Of a stretch of DNA of 64,000 nt, positions 48,286 through 56,072 are shown in pieces (the first letter of the stretch is position 1; the number at the start of each line of letters is the position of its first letter). The notes below the pieces were generated by a model. That model was not told the DNA's origin and searched no databases. It saw only the letters and a list, made by a program, of their open reading frames with translations. Source of the stretch: Pseudomonas sp. 14P_8.1_Bac3. Its GTDB lineage: Bacteria > Pseudomonadota > Gammaproteobacteria > Pseudomonadales > Pseudomonadaceae. The DNA lies in assembly GCF_025466085.1 (NCBI RefSeq), contig NZ_JANLOD010000032.1:102482-166481 (forward strand). Reading direction: 5' to 3'. The translations under genes were made by a program, and so were the position numbers.

Positions 48286-48588
48286 ATGGGGGCTCTGACG
48301 AAAGCTGAGATGGCGGAACGTCTGTATGAAGAGCTGGGCCTGAATAAACGGGAGGCCAAGGAATTGGTCGAACTGTTTTTTGAAGAAATCAGGCACGCTC
48401 TTGAAGACAACGAACAGGTCAAGTTGTCCGGTTTCGGCAATTTCGACCTTCGGGACAAACGCCAGCGGCCTGGCCGCAATCCGAAAACGGGTGAAGAAAT
48501 CCCGATCACGGCTCGCCGTGTGGTCACCTTTCGTCCAGGGCAGAAGTTGAAGGCCCGAGTTGAGGCTTATGCTGGAACCAAGTCATAA
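48286..48588 (+). CDS. ihfA: Integration host factor alpha subunit
   Basis: A 100-residue DNA-bending protein (heterodimer with IHF-beta). [20 protein letters not shown] at the N-terminus and the DNA-binding arm [20 protein letters not shown] with the intercalating Pro are characteristic. It follows pheT by 3 bases and overlaps the next gene by 20. Confidence 0.97.
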   Translation: MGALTKAEMAERLYEELGLNKREAKELVELFFEEIRHALEDNEQVKLSGFGNFDLRDKRQRPGRNPKTGEEIPITARRVVTFRPGQKLKARVEAYAGTKS

Positions 48589-48925
48589 CGACGAGCTACC
48601 CGTCATCCCGGGCAAACGCTACTTCACCATTGGTGAAGTCAGCGAGCTGTGTGCGGTAAAACCGCATGTGCTGCGCTATTGGGAGCAGGAGTTTCCTCAA
48701 CTCAACCCCGTCAAACGGCGCGGAAACCGCCGGTATTATCAGCGCCAGGACGTGCTGATGATCCGGCAAATTCGCGCGCTTCTTTACGATCAAGGATTCA
48801 CCATCGGCGGCGCGCGCTTGCGCTTGTCCGGCGATGAAGCCAAAGACGACACTACTCAGTACAAACAGATGATTCGACAGATGATTGCCGAGTTGGAAGA
48901 TGTACTGGTGGTTCTCAAGAAATAA
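48569..48925 (+). CDS. MerR-family transcriptional regulator
   Basis: A 118-residue MerR-type protein. The winged helix-turn-helix [20 protein letters not shown] (about residues 19-38) with the [13 protein letters not shown] wing is clear, followed by a short dimerisation helix. No effector-binding C-terminal domain or metal-binding Cys. Always found downstream of ihfA in pseudomonads; target genes are not known. ATG at 48569 has a GAGG site and lies inside the ihfA end. Confidence 0.9.
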   Translation: MLEPSHNDELPVIPGKRYFTIGEVSELCAVKPHVLRYWEQEFPQLNPVKRRGNRRYYQRQDVLMIRQIRALLYDQGFTIGGARLRLSGDEAKDDTTQYKQMIRQMIAELEDVLVVLKK

Positions 48926-49014
48926 ATTCCTGCGTTTGAATACTTCCAGTTTTCAGAAGCTTGCGATATATTCTTGAGCGTTCTTCGAGGTGAAGCACGA
49001 GTTACACGCCTAGT

Positions 49015-49091
49015 CGGGGCGTAGCGCAGTCCGGTAGCGCACTAGCATGGGGTGCTAGGGGTCGAGTGTTCGAATCACTCCGTCCCGACCA
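49015..49091 (+). tRNA. tRNA-Pro (anticodon GGG)
   Basis: 77-nt cloverleaf: acceptor CGGGGCG/CGTCCCG (one G-T), D arm AGCGCAGTCCGGTAGCGC, anticodon stem CTAGC/GCTAG with loop ATGGGGT (GGG), T loop TGTTCGAATCA, encoded CCA. Confidence 0.95.
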
Positions 49092-49099
49092 TATAATTC

Positions 49100-49136
49100 A
49101 AAGGGTTGCGAGATTTTATCTCGCGACCCTTTTTTA
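49100..49136 (+). terminator. Terminator of tRNA-Pro
   Basis: AAAGGGTTGCGAGA (49100-49113) and TCTCGCGACCCTTT (49119-49132) around TTTTA, then T4 or more; one G-T wobble. Confidence 0.9.
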
Positions 49137-49575
49137 TGTTTAAGCGTTTTTACCCCCACAAAACCACTGGCTCTGGGTGGAGTCCTAACTACTTGTATCC
49201 GAGTTGATGCCAGCTTTGGCAATTTTTCACAGTGTTTTTAGCGCATGAAGCTCCATGTTATCAGGCATTCCTGCTCACCGTTGTTCCTCTGAACTGGATA
49301 TGGAGCACTGCATATCAAGTACTCACTCCGTTGCTATCCCCACAACCTCTCTCCTCTCGATTCATGGCCTCCGATCCTTCGATATTTCCGCCTAGGGGAT
49401 CGTCACTGCGATGCCGTGGACATGAGCACTCGCGCGACGATAATCCGCCGAGCCCGGCAGCGATGATCGCGATAGCGGCAGTCATCCAGATTCCTCGGTC
49501 ATGCAGGTTTGCGATGAGTAACGGGCTGGTAGTCCTGCGCCGCAGCACTGGGCGCGAGTCTACCGTAAGCGGCTA
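49137..49575. other. Gap between tRNA-Pro and the catabolic island
   Basis: About 440 bases with lower GC than both sides and no supported gene. A minus-strand frame at 49315-49548 holds one hydrophobic stretch (MTAAIAIIAAGLGGLSS) but lacks a ribosome site and its second half looks random; it could be a relic of a membrane-protein gene. No repeat of the tRNA 3' end that would mark an attachment site was seen. Confidence 0.45.
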
Positions 49576-50610
49576 TCACCGGCCTTCCAGAGGCCAGGTG
49601 TCGGACAGGCGATACCCGGCAGGGAACGGGTCGGTCGGGTCGAGGGTATGTTGATGGGTGCCGGTGATCCAGGCTTGTCCGGAGATGATCGGACTGATAC
49701 CGGGCCGGCCACCCACGGACAATTCGGAATCGATCCGGCAATCGAATTCGGTGCCAAGAATCGACTGGCCGATGAAGCGATCACCCACTTTCATCTGGCC
49801 TTTGGCGAGCAGTACCGCCATGCGCGCCGAACAACCGGTGCCGCAAGGGGAGCGGTCGACTTTTCCGGGACGGATAGCGACCGCGTTGGCTGCGGTTAGC
49901 ACGCCGTTTTTCATTTCGACCGGGTTGGCGATCTGGCAGAAGGAAATGTGGTTCCACTCAGCGTTTTCAGGGTGGGCGAAACCCAGTTGCTCGTTAGCCG
50001 CCTGGGTGATTTTCATGCCGAAGTCGGCAATGTCCCGGGCTTCGTCAGGGGTGAGTGAGAAACCCAGTTTTTTGGCGTCGGTGATGACAAAGCTGTCACC
50101 GCCATAGGCGGTATCGACTAGCAGCGTGCCGATGCCCGGCACCTCGATCGTTACGTCGAGCTTGTCTGCGAACGACGGCACGTTACGTACGCTGATCCGT
50201 TCGGCCTTGCCATTGCGGCAAGTCGCAACGACCTCAATCAATCCTCCCGGCGGTTCAAGGAACATGCGAGTTTCTGGTTCGACCATGGGAATGATCCCGG
50301 TCTCTAGCAATACTGTAGCCACGCACATCGAGTTGGAGCCGGACATCGGCGGTGTGTCGCACGGCTCCATGATGATCCAGCCGATGTGTGCTTTTGGGTG
50401 CTTGGGCGGCACCAGCAAATTGACGTGCCGGAACACTCCGCCACGGGGTTCGTTCAAGACAAAATTGCGCAGGGTTTGATCGGTTTCGATGAACTGGCGC
50501 TGTTCCCAAATGGTTTCACCCGGAGGGCGCGCGACGCCACCGACAATGACATCGCCCACTTCACCCGCCGCATGGCAACTGACGACATGGATGACTTTGG
50601 ATGATCGCAT
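49576..50610 (-). CDS. Proline-racemase-superfamily enzyme (Ser/Cys type)
   Basis: A 344-residue cytosolic enzyme of the proline racemase/hydroxyproline epimerase/trans-3-hydroxyproline dehydratase superfamily. The two active-site positions are readable: the first, Cys in proline racemase (CGH), is Ser here ([10 protein letters not shown]), while the second Cys is kept ([14 protein letters not shown]). Ser/Cys members include hydroxyproline epimerases and dehydratases, so the reaction (epimerisation or water loss to pyrroline-2-carboxylate) is open. Start at 50610 gives [26 protein letters not shown]-like site upstream. Follows the ornithine-cyclodeaminase-like gene by 67 bases on the same strand. 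Confidence 0.88.
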   Translation of the reverse strand: MRSSKVIHVVSCHAAGEVGDVIVGGVARPPGETIWEQRQFIETDQTLRNFVLNEPRGGVFRHVNLLVPPKHPKAHIGWIIMEPCDTPPMSGSNSMCVATVLLETGIIPMVEPETRMFLEPPGGLIEVVATCRNGKAERISVRNVPSFADKLDVTIEVPGIGTLLVDTAYGGDSFVITDAKKLGFSLTPDEARDIADFGMKITQAANEQLGFAHPENAEWNHISFCQIANPVEMKNGVLTAANAVAIRPGKVDRSPCGTGCSARMAVLLAKGQMKVGDRFIGQSILGTEFDCRIDSELSVGGRPGISPIISGQAWITGTHQHTLDPTDPFPAGYRLSDTWPLEGR

Positions 50611-50677
50611 GGTATTCCTCCGGGGATTCAGGGGCGCTTGGCGCCCAGACAAAATTGAAAGTGCAGGGTTGAAAGTG

Positions 50678-51640
50678 TCAGTGGGCAGTCGAAGTCCGCT
50701 GATAAGCCAGGATTGCCGCCGCCAGGTCTTCGATCGATGCGCCGACCGACTTGAACATTGTCATGGCTTGACCGGAGTCTTTCAGGGCAGAACGCCCTGC
50801 ATGTTTGCCGGCACACAGTTGGCTGAACTCGGCGATGACACCGTTTTCGGTGATGACACCGTTGCGAATCGGCTGGATCAGGTCGCCGGTTTCTGCCAGG
50901 GCACCTTCGCGGGTATCGACGAAAATGCTGCAGCGTGCCACGACGTCGTCGTCGACTTCGCGCATGACAGGGGTAAAGCTGCCGACCAGATCCAGATGCA
51001 CCCCCGGCTGCAACCACTGGCCCTTGATCACCGGTTCGGTGGCCAACGTCGCGCAGCTGATGATGTCGGCGGCCGCCACAGCAGTGGGCAGATCTTGGAG
51101 TGTCACCGCTTGCGCTTGGAGTCCCTGGGCGCGGAGGTCGCTGGCGAATGCTTTTGCGGCCTCAATATTGAGGTCGTAGACCAGCACCTCTTGAAGGTCG
51201 CGAACCGAGCGGTGCGCACTGACCAGATAACGGCCCATTCGGCCAGCCCCGACCATCAGCAAGCGTTTCGAGTTGGCACGTGACAAATAACGTGAGGCCA
51301 GGGCGGAAGCGGCGGCGGTGCGACGGGCCGTCAGCTCGTTGCCGTCAAACTGGCCCAGCGGTACACCGGTTTTTGCGCAGCTCAGAAGATAGTGGCTGCT
51401 GAGGCCCGGCTGACCTTTGGCATTGTTGCCGGGGAACACGGTGACTTGCTTGACCCCCAGATACTCACCCTCGATCCAGGCTGGCATCAGCAACAGCATG
51501 GCGGCGGGGTCGCCTGGTACTTCGATTTTGTGGTGGTGACGCACAGGGGAGTACACGGTGCGGGTGAAGATATCGGACAGCGCATCCATCAGCGCGTCCC
51601 AGGGCAGTGCGTCGGCCAGTTGTTGGGCATTCAAATACAT
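50678..51640 (-). CDS. Ornithine cyclodeaminase/mu-crystallin family reductase
   Basis: A 320-residue NAD(P)-binding protein. The Rossmann motif [14 protein letters not shown] (about residues 129-142) and the [17 protein letters not shown] segment are standard. In hydroxyproline pathways this family supplies delta1-pyrroline-2-carboxylate reductase, which yields proline from the product of trans-3-hydroxyproline dehydratase; pairing with a proline-racemase-type gene favours that over true ornithine cyclodeaminase. Start [14 protein letters not shown] at 51640 gives the usual N-terminus; the frame runs to 51718 without a better site. Confidence 0.85.
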   Translation of the reverse strand: MYLNAQQLADALPWDALMDALSDIFTRTVYSPVRHHHKIEVPGDPAAMLLLMPAWIEGEYLGVKQVTVFPGNNAKGQPGLSSHYLLSCAKTGVPLGQFDGNELTARRTAAASALASRYLSRANSKRLLMVGAGRMGRYLVSAHRSVRDLQEVLVYDLNIEAAKAFASDLRAQGLQAQAVTLQDLPTAVAAADIISCATLATEPVIKGQWLQPGVHLDLVGSFTPVMREVDDDVVARCSIFVDTREGALAETGDLIQPIRNGVITENGVIAEFSQLCAGKHAGRSALKDSGQAMTMFKSVGASIEDLAAAILAYQRTSTAH

Positions 51641-51727
51641 GAGAGACACTCGATATTGGATGAGGGTAAGCACAGCGCTTTCGGGATTGAGCGTTTTCAA
51701 TCCGAAGCCGAAATTCAATGAACCGTT

Positions 51728-51943
51728 TTAACGCTGAGGCGACGGTGGGCATGCAGTTCCGCCAGCACTGAGTGGCTCTCCGGCAATCACCCAGTCGGAC
51801 GCCTTCACATCGGTGAAGGTGATGGTGACGTCCTTCGGGGCGGACCCCAGGACTCTGGCGAAGGCCGCGGTAATCTCGCGTGCCAGTTCGTGCTTTTTCT
51901 CGTCCTGCCGTCCGGTGAGCATCTCGATTTTTACTATAGGCAT
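51728..51943 (-). CDS. 4-oxalocrotonate tautomerase-like protein
   Basis: A 71-residue tautomerase-superfamily protein. After Met removal Pro1 (MPIVKIEMLTGR) is the catalytic base; the ITFTDVKASDWVIAGEPLS segment is typical of the family. ATG after AGGAGAACCCTGGA. Tautomerases interconvert enol and keto acids, so a role in handling enol/imine intermediates of the pathway is conceivable. It precedes the ornithine-cyclodeaminase-like gene on the same strand. Confidence 0.85.
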   Translation of the reverse strand: MPIVKIEMLTGRQDEKKHELAREITAAFARVLGSAPKDVTITFTDVKASDWVIAGEPLSAGGTACPPSPQR

Positions 51944-52005
51944 TCCAGGGTTCTCCTGAGTATTCGAACCACAAGGTTCGAAGGTGCGGGCGCGTCAGAT
52001 CCGTA

Positions 52006-52179
52006 TCAAAGAATCAGCATGTGTTCATTGGAGGTGGGTGCCCACATCAGGTCGTGGAGGACAGATCTGACGTCGTCACACTTGGCGGTTTTCTGTGAGC
52101 GCTGCTCATGGCCGCCGACTTCGTCAGTGCCTCTGTCTGCCCGCGATTTGTCAGTAGCGTTTTTTTTCAGGCTTTGCAT
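52006..52179 (-). CDS. Candidate small protein (57 aa) heading the minus-strand operon
   Basis: Not recognised. ATG at 52179 follows CAGGAGATGCCCTGC, a strong ribosome site at 9 bases. The N-terminal half is charged and polar (MQSLKKNATDKSRADRGTDE), the C-terminal part hydrophobic (SVLHDLMWAPTSNEHMLIL). It lies between the operator at 52271 and the tautomerase, so it would be the first gene of that transcript. Could be a real small protein or just leader sequence. Confidence 0.4.
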   Translation of the reverse strand: MQSLKKNATDKSRADRGTDEVGGHEQRSQKTAKCDDVRSVLHDLMWAPTSNEHMLIL

Positions 52180-52270
52180 GCAGGGCATCTCCTGTTGTTT
52201 TTATTGGTAGAGGTGTAACGCAAACCCTGCGGTTCGCTGCTTGACACCAGATGAACCTAACTCTAGATTG

Positions 52271-52288
52271 AATATCGTATACGTTGAT
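52271..52288. promoter_or_regulatory. GntR-type operator, site 1
   Basis: AATATCGTATACGTTGAT, sharing the ATCGTATAC core with five other sites in the island. It stands between the divergent tautomerase and GntR genes. Confidence 0.7.
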
Positions 52289-52385
52289 GAGGGTGTCAAT
52301 GAGTTTTTAGGGGCTGATGGTGCGCATTAGCGACCCTGGCGAGGCTGTATCACCTGACAGACCGGCCGATGGTAAGCTGCGATGT

Positions 52386-52404
52386 GATATAGAATACGTT
52401 ATTC
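52386..52404. promoter_or_regulatory. GntR-type operator, site 2
   Basis: GATATAGAATACGTTATTC, the most diverged copy of the motif (centre GAATAC), 25 bases before the regulator start; placed for autoregulation. Confidence 0.55.
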
Positions 52405-52428
52405 GATCGGGGTTTCCCGATTGCACAC

Positions 52429-53106
52429 ATGGAGTTCAAATTGCCCCTAAGTCCTGCAGATCTGCCGTCACTTGGCTCCGCGCCAACGGCGTCCGACATC
52501 ATCGCCAATCACATTCGAGAGGCGATCATCACTGGCGACTTCGACGAAGGCGAACCGATTCGCCAGGACGACGTCGCCAAGCTTTTTGATGTCAGTAAAA
52601 TTCCGGTGCGAGAGGCACTTAAACGGCTTGAAGCCGAGGGTTTGGTCGAGTTTCAACGCAACCGCGGCGCTGTCGTCAAAAGCATTTCAGAGCCGGAAAT
52701 TGCACAGATTTTCGAAGTCCGAGCGATGCTGGAGTCCAGTGCACTGAAGCTGTCCGTGCCGTTGATGACCGAAACCACCTTCAAACGAGCCGAGCAGTAT
52801 TGCGACGAGTTCGCGCAAGAGACGAACGTGGCGCGCTGGGCGGAACTCAACTGGCAGTTTCATTCCTGCCTCTATGAGGATGCCAACCGGCCGTTCCTGA
52901 TGAACCTGATCCGCTCGGTCAATGACCGAATTGAGCGCTATCTGAGGATTCAGCTGACACTTTCTGGTGGCACCGGGGTGGATGATCGCGAGCATCGGCA
53001 AATCCTCGCGGCGTGCCGCAAGGGCGATGCAGATAAAGCCGCCAAGTTGCTGCACCAACACATCACCAAAGCCTGCGAATCGCTGTTGAATAGCATCCGT
53101 AAGTAA
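52429..53106 (+). CDS. GntR-family (FCD) transcriptional regulator of the island
   Basis: A 225-residue regulator: N-terminal winged helix (about 20-85, with GEPIRQDDVAKLFDVSKIPV and REALKRLEAEGLV) and a C-terminal all-helical FCD ligand-binding domain (about 95-215) with the Asp/His metal-site pattern expected near the WAELNWQFHSCLYE and DDREHRQILAAC segments. FCD regulators usually bind carboxylic acids and recognise palindromes of the kind seen six times here. Central in the island and divergent from the minus-strand operon; likely controls both. Confidence 0.92.
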   Translation: MEFKLPLSPADLPSLGSAPTASDIIANHIREAIITGDFDEGEPIRQDDVAKLFDVSKIPVREALKRLEAEGLVEFQRNRGAVVKSISEPEIAQIFEVRAMLESSALKLSVPLMTETTFKRAEQYCDEFAQETNVARWAELNWQFHSCLYEDANRPFLMNLIRSVNDRIERYLRIQLTLSGGTGVDDREHRQILAACRKGDADKAAKLLHQHITKACESLLNSIRK

Positions 53107-53170
53107 GCCCCCAACGTTACATGCTTTGCATCGCCGTAACCCTCGTTACGGCGAATTGGTTTTAAGTGTT

Positions 53171-53188
53171 TGCGTATACCATATCCGA
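53171..53188. promoter_or_regulatory. GntR-type operator, site 3
   Basis: TGCGTATACCATATCCGA, 40 bases before the FAD enzyme start; matches sites 4-6 over GTATACNATATC. Confidence 0.7.
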
Positions 53189-53227
53189 AAATAACTTGGA
53201 TTTAATGCAGCCTCTAAAGGGGGGGAC

Positions 53228-54511
53228 ATGGCGCCGGTTCATTCTTCTGAGCACTTTCGTCTGTTTTCAGAAAGGGTTGTTGTTGTGGGTGGAGGAATCG
53301 TGGGTGTCTGTTGCGCCCTGTATCTTCAGCGGGAAGGCTATGCGGTGACGTTGATCGACCCGGCCGCGGCGGGTGACAGCACAGCTAAATGGAGTTGCGG
53401 CCAGATGGCAATCGGCGAAGTGATTCCGCTCTCTAGGCCGGGTGTGATGCAGAAAATACCGGGCTGGCTGCTCGATCAGAACGGGCCACTGGCGTTAAGA
53501 GTGAGCGCGCTGCCGGGCATGCTGCCGTGGGTTCTGAGGTTTCTCGCGTGCGCGAGGCAGGCGAAAACGGAGGAAATTGCCCGGGATATCGCCAGCCTTA
53601 CTCATCATGTCCACGCTGATTACGCACCGCTGCTACAGGCCTGTGCTGAGCCGGCCCTGCTGCGCGAAAGCCCGGTGATCAAGGTGTTTGAGTCCGCCGC
53701 AGGTCTGGAGCAGGAGCTTCCTCAATTGGCGTTTCGTACGGCCCTGGGCTTCAAGGCAGAAGTACTCGATGCTGCCGCGATAGCCGATCTCGAACCGTCG
53801 CTAGCCGGCAAATTCGGCCATGGTTTGCTGTTTCCCGACTGGCGCTCCGTCAGTGACACAGAGGGTTTCATCGCGGCGCTGACACAAAGCTTTATCGATC
53901 AAGGCGGCGCTCGGGTGCGCGGCCAGGTCAAACGGCTGGATCAGGTGGCTGATCATGCCAGCGGCGTCACACTTACCAACGGTGAGCGCTACGCAGTTGA
54001 TCATGTAGTGATTGCGGCAGGTGTCGGTTCGCGAACGTTTTTTGATCAGCTCGGCGCACAGATTCCACTGATCGGGATCGCCGGCTATCAGGTGCTGCTG
54101 CCGACACCAGGGGTGAAGGTAAACCACTCGGTGATCTTCCCCGATGGCGGGTTTTGCTTCAGCCCGATGACCCGCGGCTTGCAAATCGGCGGCACCATGG
54201 AATTTGCGGGGCCCAATGCCAAGCCGAACTTCAAGCGCGCCGAAATCATTCTGCACAAAGCGCGAGAGATCCTTCCGCAGATGCAACTGGACAACCTCGA
54301 ATACGGTGTCGGCTACCGTCCATATCTGCCTGATACCAAGCCGGTGATCGATCGCAGTACCCGGTTATCGAATGTGTTCATGGCGTTCGGGCATGGCCAG
54401 CTCGGCCTGACATTGGGCGCCACGACCGGACGACTCATCGCACAGATGGTCGCCGGCCGCACGCCTGCGCAGAACTTGACTCCTTTCAGTGCCAAGCGTT
54501 TTTCCCGTTGA
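53228..54511 (+). CDS. FAD-dependent D-amino-acid dehydrogenase-like enzyme
   Basis: A 427-residue DadA/DAO-type flavoprotein. FAD motif VVVGGGIVGVCCALYLQREG at about residues 18-37; C-terminal FMAFGHGQLGLTLGATTGRL closes the FAD site, and the STAKWSCGQMAIGEVIPLSR loop follows. The overall form matches D-hydroxyproline and D-proline dehydrogenases encoded beside hydroxyproline epimerases. GTATAC-type operator 40 bases upstream. No signal peptide. It ends just before the convergent GNAT gene. The substrate is inferred from context. Confidence 0.85.
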   Translation: MAPVHSSEHFRLFSERVVVVGGGIVGVCCALYLQREGYAVTLIDPAAAGDSTAKWSCGQMAIGEVIPLSRPGVMQKIPGWLLDQNGPLALRVSALPGMLPWVLRFLACARQAKTEEIARDIASLTHHVHADYAPLLQACAEPALLRESPVIKVFESAAGLEQELPQLAFRTALGFKAEVLDAAAIADLEPSLAGKFGHGLLFPDWRSVSDTEGFIAALTQSFIDQGGARVRGQVKRLDQVADHASGVTLTNGERYAVDHVVIAAGVGSRTFFDQLGAQIPLIGIAGYQVLLPTPGVKVNHSVIFPDGGFCFSPMTRGLQIGGTMEFAGPNAKPNFKRAEIILHKAREILPQMQLDNLEYGVGYRPYLPDTKPVIDRSTRLSNVFMAFGHGQLGLTLGATTGRLIAQMVAGRTPAQNLTPFSAKRFSR

Positions 54512-54534
54512 CGAGAGTGCGGTTGGTGTCGGGG

Positions 54535-54975
54535 TTACCCCTCTGACTTGCGCATGAAATTCAGGCCGGCCGCTGCGGTGGCAAAGCCCCATTTTTCATA
54601 GAAAGGGACCATGTCATCCAGGCAGTAGAGTTCGCGATGCTTGATGTCGATCAGCGCTGGATCGTTCAGCACGGTGTTCATCAATACACCGCCAAGGCCA
54701 GTCCCACGCCACGTCTCTTTGACGATGATGTCGAAGATCATCGCCTTGTAGACACCGTCAGTCATCGCTCGCGCGAACGCGACGAGTTCGTCGTTGTGCG
54801 GGTCGATGAAAGCGAATAGGGGGCCGCCCGATTGCAGCATTTTTTCCACGTCTGCCTTGTTGCGTCCCTTGGTCCACCATTCGGTTTGAAAAAGCGCCAC
54901 CAGTTGATCGATGTGTGAAGGGGCCAGCGATCGATGGAATTTCAGTTTGTCGGTGTCGCGCGATAGGCTGCTCAT
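54535..54975 (-). CDS. GNAT-family N-acetyltransferase
   Basis: A 146-residue acetyltransferase. The acetyl-CoA loop is ETWRGTGLGGVLMNTVL (about residues 87-103), with the YEKWGFATAAAGLNFMRK end typical of GNAT proteins. ATG at 54975 with GGAACAG; a longer frame overlaps the upstream gene. Last gene of the minus-strand operon with the dimethylformamidase-like and LDH2 genes, 52 bases behind the latter. Acceptor unknown; N-acetylation of an amine from the pathway is possible. Confidence 0.8.
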   Translation of the reverse strand: MSSLSRDTDKLKFHRSLAPSHIDQLVALFQTEWWTKGRNKADVEKMLQSGGPLFAFIDPHNDELVAFARAMTDGVYKAMIFDIIVKETWRGTGLGGVLMNTVLNDPALIDIKHRELYCLDDMVPFYEKWGFATAAAGLNFMRKSEG

Positions 54976-55027
54976 GTCTGTTCCAAAGTAGTGCTTGTGA
55001 TGTGGGTTAAATGTGTCTGTGTGAAGG

Positions 55028-56068
55028 TCATTGGGCCAACGTGGTGGTGTTGGTGACCAGAGGAAGCAGGTCCTCCAAAGTATCTTTTGCAAGTGCAATG
55101 CCTACGGTTTGCGCGGTGTGTCGGTTTTTGTAGCGGCGCTCGCCCGGCAAGCGCTCCTGCCCCGACTCGATCAGTTGCTTGCAGAGCACTGCAGCACGCT
55201 GACTGAAGTCGGTTGAGCCACCGCGATCCGGATCGATAACGATCAATAGTTGCCCGGCCTTCGGCGTTTGCGCGCCAATGCAATCGCCGAAATCGTTCTC
55301 GAACGACAACTGCCCTCCGGTCAATGCGCCTGCCAACAGCTCCACCATGAGTGCAATCGAGGAGCCCTTGTAACCTCCGAACGTATTCAGCGCTCCGCCG
55401 GCCAGCACCGCATGTGGGTCGGTGGTGGCGGCACCTGAACTGTCGACGCCGGCGCCGGGCGGGAGTGGCTGGTTGTCCAGCGCATGAAGCCGGACTTCAC
55501 CATTGGCCATGACGCTGGTTGCCTGATCCACCACAAGCGGATCGGCGTCGGCGACCGGCATTGCAAAGGCTATCGGGTTGGTGCCGAAAACCGCAGTGTG
55601 TCCGCCATGGGGGACGACATTCGCCAGGCCGTTGACGAAGCTGATTGCGATCATTCCTTTACGGGCAAACGGTTCAACGTCTGGCCAGAGCGCACTGAAG
55701 TGGTGGGAGTTTCGGATGGCGACGACGACCACGCCGGTGCGTTCGATCGCTTCGTCAATGGCACTCGCGGCGGTGGCCAGCGCTGGCTGAGCAAATCCGT
55801 TGTGGGCATCGATGCGGATGAACGAGGGACTGACAACCTTCACCTCGGCTTCAGCTTGTCCATCCACCCAGCCAGTCTTCAGCGAGGCCACATAACCGGG
55901 CATGCGGAAGACGCCATGGCTGAGGGCGCCATCCCGCTCGCAGCCCGCACAATTGGCGGCCAGAATGTCGGCGACGGACGCAGACGTTCCATGGCTTATG
56001 AAGATTTCCTTCAATAGCGCTGTGAGTTCGTCGAAGTCCATGTGCACTACACCGTGTTTGTCTGTCAT
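55028..56068 (-). CDS. LDH2/malate-lactate dehydrogenase family oxidoreductase
   Basis: A 346-residue NAD(P)H enzyme of the LDH2/MDH2 fold. Signatures: AANCAGCERDGALSHGVFRM (catalytic His), VVAIRNSHHFSALW, FGTNPIAFAMP and GGYKGSSIALMVELL. This family includes delta1-piperideine/pyrroline-2-carboxylate reductases (DpkA type) as well as ureidoglycolate and malate dehydrogenases. ATG 56068 follows AGGTGA; GTG at 56080 is possible and would overlap the upstream gene. It could reduce the pyrroline product in parallel with the ornithine-cyclodeaminase-like enzyme. Confidence 0.86.
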   Translation of the reverse strand: MTDKHGVVHMDFDELTALLKEIFISHGTSASVADILAANCAGCERDGALSHGVFRMPGYVASLKTGWVDGQAEAEVKVVSPSFIRIDAHNGFAQPALATAASAIDEAIERTGVVVVAIRNSHHFSALWPDVEPFARKGMIAISFVNGLANVVPHGGHTAVFGTNPIAFAMPVADADPLVVDQATSVMANGEVRLHALDNQPLPPGAGVDSSGAATTDPHAVLAGGALNTFGGYKGSSIALMVELLAGALTGGQLSFENDFGDCIGAQTPKAGQLLIVIDPDRGGSTDFSQRAAVLCKQLIESGQERLPGERRYKNRHTAQTVGIALAKDTLEDLLPLVTNTTTLAQ

Positions 56069-56072
56069 GGTG

